Below, piece by piece: positions 60,645 to 64,000 of a DNA stretch of 64,000 bases. Position 1 is the stretch's first letter. Each line of letters starts with the position of its first letter. The DNA is from Hyphomicrobiales bacterium. Lineage in GTDB: Bacteria > Pseudomonadota > Alphaproteobacteria > Rhizobiales > Rhizobiaceae. Location: the NCBI GenBank assembly GCA_003577315.1, contig QEVK01000004.1, forward strand, positions 53,446-117,445, written 5' to 3'. The position numbers were made by a program, and so were the translations under genes. The notes under the pieces are model-generated. The model was given only the letters and a program-made list of their open reading frames with translations, was not told the origin of the DNA and made no database searches.

Positions 60645-63600
60645 TCAGGCATCCAGGACGACGTCGCTTACCGGAACCGCCTGGCACGCGAGGCACGTGG
60701 ATGCGTCGTCCGGCTCGGTGCCGTGCAGATGGCGGACGCTGCCCGACACGATGCGGACCGCGCAACTCTCGCACTGCCCCACCCTGCATCCGCTCGACAT
60801 GGTCACGCCCAGGGACTCGCCGAAATTCAGCAGCGGGCCGCACGCGGCGGACCACAGGTCGGGCGCCTCGCGCGACCGCGAGAACGAGACCCTGAACGTG
60901 CGGCCGTCATCCGCGACCGGCCCCGGCGGCGATTTGAACACCTCCCTGAATATGTCGAAATCGGGCACGCCGCGTTCCGCGAGGCCGCGGGCGAAATCCT
61001 CCATCATTCCGGGCGGGCCGCACATGTAGATCCTGGCGCGCCTGGAAATCAGCCCGTCGGGGACCATGCCGGCGGTGATGCGCGCGGCGCTGTCGTGATC
61101 GATCCCCGGCCGATCCGACGGCAGGGGCTGGTCGTAATGGTTGACGACCGTCAGGCCCGGCAGCCGGGAGACGTGAAATCCGATCCGGTCCCGGAAAGCG
61201 TGGAAGTCGCCGTTGCGGTTCCCGTAATAGAGCCGGATTTCAGTCGGGTCGCCGTCGGGAAGCGATTCCAGCAGGCTCATGAACGGAGTTATCCCGATGC
61301 CGCCGGCAAGGAATATCAGCGGCTGCGGCGACCTGCGCGGCAGCACGAAGCTGCCGGACGGCGCCTTCAGGTCGACGATGTCGCCCGGCCGCAACTGGCG
61401 GTTGATGTGGCTCGACACGCGCCCCTCGAAGGGGGTGCCGTCGGCGCCCAGGCCGGTCTGGTGGCGCACGGCGATCGCGTAGGACCTGCGGCCGGGGACG
61501 TTGGCAGGCCCGGTGAGGGAGTACGACCGCGTGACGGATTCGGAACCGATCCGGACCCTGATCTCGATGTGCTGGCCGGGGCGGTAGTCGGGCAGCACGC
61601 CGCCCTCCACGGGCTCGAGATGGACGCTGACGACGCCGCGCGCCTCGGGATGCAGCCGGCTCACGCGAAACGCGCGCCAGCCGCGCCAGCGGGGTTCGGT
61701 GGCCGGGTCGCGCTCGATGTCGCAGCGGAACGATCTGTGGGCGACGGAGCCGCTGACCGGGTCGCAATCCTCGGCGGAAACGAGACTGTTGAAGTTGCGG
61801 CTTTGCGGGCCGGCGACCGGCGTCGCCTCCCGGTCGAGCTCGGGGCAGGCCTGCCACCAGCCGAACTCGGCGACCACGAGGTCGTCGGCGAGCTGCGGCG
61901 TCAGCTTCGCCACGAAGCGCGCCTGACCGTGGCGCGTGCGGACCCTTATCCAGTCGCCGTCGAGGATGTCGCGGCTGGCGGCAAGCCCCGGACTGATCTC
62001 GGCGACCGGATCGGGCGCGCGCTTGCGCAACGAAACGAGGCTGCGGTGCTGGCTGTGGCAGTAGTAGCCATTCTTGGCCGAGCTCAGGATGAGGGGATAT
62101 CGGCGGCCCGTGCCGTCCCGCTCCTGCCGCGTCTGCTCGCCCGGCAGCGCGTGGCTGGCTATGGCGGGCTGGCCGTGGCGGTGCAGGAGCTCGGAGTAGA
62201 GCTCGACGCGCCGCGTCTCGGTATCGAATCCGCGGATTCTCTCAGGGAAGTCGTGGTGCGCCAGCGCGTATTTGCGCTCGCGGGAATCGATGGCGCATTT
62301 GAGGCCGGCCGGATTGGCGCGAAGCTGCGCGACGGAAAGGCCGAGAGGTTCCAGCATGTGGTTCCATCCCGCTTCGAGGCTGCCGCCGAAGAACGCATCG
62401 CCGAGGCCTAGCCGGCAGGCGAGCTCGAAGACGATCTCGTTGTCCGACCGCGATTCGCCGCGGGGCGAAACCATGCGTTGCCGCAACTGGACGTGGGAGG
62501 CCGCGTCGTCGCTTATTTCGAAGCCGAAGCGCAATCCCTCGTGCTCCCAGGGCGTGTTCACCGGCAGGAAGATGTCCGCGTGGCGTGCCGCGGGCGTTTC
62601 GAAGAGGTCGCAGTGGACGTGGAACTCGAGAGCGGCGAGCGCGCGCTCGGCCATGCCGGAATCGGCTTGCGAGACAGGCAGGTTGGTGCCGAAGGCGACC
62701 ATGGCCCTGACCCGGTAGGGATCGGCGTCGAGGATGGCGCGATAAAGGTCGCGCCCCGTCACCCACCCCATGGCAGGAGGGCCGATCGGCCGCTCGCCGG
62801 CGCCGAGCGTCTTCGCCATCTGCGCCGCTTCGATGTGCCCGACGGCGTTGACCGGCCTGTAGAACGGCCCCCGCCTGACGCGATTGCCGCCCACGCGGTC
62901 GAAGCTGCCGCTCAGGGCATAGAGGCTTGCGACCGCACGCTCGGCCTGCGTCGCGTTGGTGTGCTGCCCAAGCCCGGTCCACGCATGGTACGCGATGCGC
63001 CGGCCGCCGCTCAGAAGCTCCATCGCGGTTCTCAGGACGTCGGCGGGAACGCCGGTGATGTCGCGCACCCGGCCCTCGTCGTAGGGCGCGGCGCCCCTGG
63101 CGAGAAGCTCGAACGCCGGCGTGCAGGCAAGAGGCTGACGGGATGCGCCGCCGACACGTGCTTCCACGACGACGTCGCCGCGAATCCTCCACCGGAAGGC
63201 TTCCTCGGGGGAGGGTTGCCGTTCGGGATCGAAGGGAACCGCGCGGCCTGCCTCTTCGTCCCACACCATGTATCTGTCGGAAGGCGCGTCGGGCGAAAGG
63301 GCGCGTTCCCGCAGGAACCGGCCGTCGTCGCCGCGCACCAGAAGCGGCGCGTTCGTCCACAGCCTGACGAACCGCTCGTCGTAGCGCCGCTCCTCGATCA
63401 GCAGCCTGACGAGACCGAGCGCCAGGGCGGCGTCCGTTCCGGGCCGCACCGCCAGCCAGGCGTCCGCCTGCCTCGCCAGGGCGGTCGGGCGCGGGTCGAC
63501 CACCACCATCTTCGCGCCCCTGGCGCGGCCGCGGCCAATGGCGTTGGCCTGGGCGAGCCAGGTGTTGGCGGGATTGTGCCCCCACAGCAGGATCGTGTCG

Positions 63601-64000
63601 GCGTTCTCGTAGTCGGCGGGCGGCATGCCGCAGCCGAAGGTGAACGCGTGGGCGAAGTCCTTGTGCCAGTTGCAGATCTCCGTTCCGTAGCAGATGTTGG
63701 GGCTGCCGAAATGCCGCACGAGGCGCTCTATCCAGTCGATGCTGTCGGAAAGCGGCGTGCCGCTCGGCGTGGTGATCGAGAAGGCGACGGCCTCCGCGCC
63801 GCTCTCGGCGCGGATCGCGGCAAGCTGCTGCGCCGTCTCGCCGAGCGCCTCGTCCCAGCCGATGCGTTTCCAGCCCGGATCGGCGGAGCCTTTGGGAGTG
63901 GTGCGGCGCAGCGGATACAGCTGGCGATGCGGGCTGTGCACCAGTTCGGGTGCGGCGCGCCCCTTCATGCACATGGCCTGTCCGGTCGGGTGCGACGGGT
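60645..64000 (-). CDS. molybdopterin oxidoreductase fused to flavin/[2Fe-2S] reductase (5' end outside the window)
   Basis: 1109 residues are read from the first in-window Met (63974) and the frame stays open to base 64000, giving HPTGQAMCMKGR, the end of the N-terminal [4Fe-4S] motif; the first cysteines lie beyond the edge. About residues 1-770 are a bis-MGD catalytic subunit, with a probable Mo ligand Cys in YGTEICNWHKDF and the C-terminal MGD-binding part (YPLILSSAKNGYYCHSQHRS). Then follows a ferredoxin-reductase unit: FAD motif TRSYSLTG, NAD(P) motif GGIGITPFMSL, YMCGPPGM, and a plant-type [2Fe-2S] domain with Cys-1063, 1068, 1071 and 1094 or 1097. It could feed NAD(P)H electrons straight to a Mo centre. 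The substrate is unknown. Confidence 0.9.
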   Translation of the reverse strand, partial: PSHPTGQAMCMKGRAAPELVHSPHRQLYPLRRTTPKGSADPGWKRIGWDEALGETAQQLAAIRAESGAEAVAFSITTPSGTPLSDSIDWIERLVRHFGSPNICYGTEICNWHKDFAHAFTFGCGMPPADYENADTILLWGHNPANTWLAQANAIGRGRARGAKMVVVDPRPTALARQADAWLAVRPGTDAALALGLVRLLIEERRYDERFVRLWTNAPLLVRGDDGRFLRERALSPDAPSDRYMVWDEEAGRAVPFDPERQPSPEEAFRWRIRGDVVVEARVGGASRQPLACTPAFELLARGAAPYDEGRVRDITGVPADVLRTAMELLSGGRRIAYHAWTGLGQHTNATQAERAVASLYALSGSFDRVGGNRVRRGPFYRPVNAVGHIEAAQMAKTLGAGERPIGPPAMGWVTGRDLYRAILDADPYRVRAMVAFGTNLPVSQADSGMAERALAALEFHVHCDLFETPAARHADIFLPVNTPWEHEGLRFGFEISDDAASHVQLRQRMVSPRGESRSDNEIVFELACRLGLGDAFFGGSLEAGWNHMLEPLGLSVAQLRANPAGLKCAIDSRERKYALAHHDFPERIRGFDTETRRVELYSELLHRHGQPAIASHALPGEQTRQERDGTGRRYPLILSSAKNGYYCHSQHRSLVSLRKRAPDPVAEISPGLAASRDILDGDWIRVRTRHGQARFVAKLTPQLADDLVVAEFGWWQACPELDREATPVAGPQSRNFNSLVSAEDCDPVSGSVAHRSFRCDIERDPATEPRWRGWRAFRVSRLHPEARGVVSVHLEPVEGGVLPDYRPGQHIEIRVRIGSESVTRSYSLTGPANVPGRRSYAIAVRHQTGLGADGTPFEGRVSSHINRQLRPGDIVDLKAPSGSFVLPRRSPQPLIFLAGGIGITPFMSLLESLPDGDPTEIRLYYGNRNGDFHAFRDRIGFHVSRLPGLTVVNHYDQPLPSDRPGIDHDSAARITAGMVPDGLISRRARIYMCGPPGMMEDFARGLAERGVPDFDIFREVFKSPPGPVADDGRTFRVSFSRSREAPDLWSAACGPLLNFGESLGVTMSSGCRVGQCESCAVRIVSGSVRHLHGTEPDDASTCLACQAVPVSDVVLDA

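Noticed and set aside
60645..64000. Selenocysteine-containing formate dehydrogenase
   Set aside because: The probable Mo-ligand position reads as a normal Cys codon in EICNWHK and there is no in-frame TGA in the visible part.

Overview
The window is high-G+C DNA with tightly packed genes, many start/stop overlaps of 1-11 bp (ATGA, GTGA, TTGA, TGATG) and very little intergenic sequence. No rRNA, tRNA, insertion sequence, phage gene or CRISPR array was seen. Codon use, the HAD-IIA/GH15/DUF2218 gene set and the large number of ABC importers and CoA-dependent catabolic genes suggest a soil- or host-associated alphaproteobacterium, probably of the Hyphomicrobiales (Mesorhizobium/Aminobacter-like). 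This placement is an inference, not a database result.

Layout. 1-1.7 kb: the end of an operon with two adjacent acyl-CoA dehydrogenase genes. 1.7-4.3 kb: an unusual tandem (double) LysR regulator divergent from a UbiX-type flavin prenyltransferase. 4.3-11.3 kb: an iron/siderophore uptake locus (AraC regulator, TonB-dependent receptor, FecCD-type ABC importer, DUF2218 protein). 11.5-14.3 kb: a GH15 glycoside hydrolase and a HAD phosphatase. 14.6-20.3 kb: a DeoR regulator, a Ugp-like ABC importer and a GpdQ/CpdA-like phosphodiesterase. 20.3-30.9 kb: a DMT exporter, three M20 amidohydrolases and a complete branched-chain-amino-acid-type (Liv) importer with a divergent IclR regulator. 30.9-35.8 kb: gamma-glutamyltransferase, a class III PLP enzyme resembling phospho-lyases, and an APH-fold kinase, divergent from a GntR/FCD regulator. 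36.3-37.9 kb: an MFS exporter.

37.9-60.6 kb is a large acyl-CoA catabolic island. The minus-strand operon (48.3 to 37.9 kb) encodes a rearranged family III CoA-transferase, an NDP-forming acyl-CoA ligase, an SDR dehydrogenase, a MaoC hydratase, an HMG-CoA-synthase-like/DUF35 fusion whose catalytic residues look replaced, an SCP2-type thiolase, an acyl-CoA dehydrogenase and an enoyl-CoA hydratase. Divergent from it is a Dpp/Opp-type ABC importer. Then come a LysR regulator, a second CoA-transferase, an AMP-forming acyl-CoA ligase, a double-hotdog dehydratase and a nitronate monooxygenase-like protein. Import, CoA activation, beta-oxidation-like steps and C-C cleavage fit one pathway for an unidentified carboxylic acid.

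60.6-64.0 kb: the 3' part of a very long gene that fuses a molybdopterin (bis-MGD) oxidoreductase to a flavin/[2Fe-2S] reductase. It runs off the right edge.

The most unusual items are the molybdopterin-reductase fusion, the double LysR, the pseudo-HMG-CoA-synthase/DUF35 fusion beside a thiolase, the kinase + phospho-lyase pair, the domain-rearranged CoA-transferase, and a strong palindrome with promoter elements lying downstream of and pointing antisense into the GntR gene.
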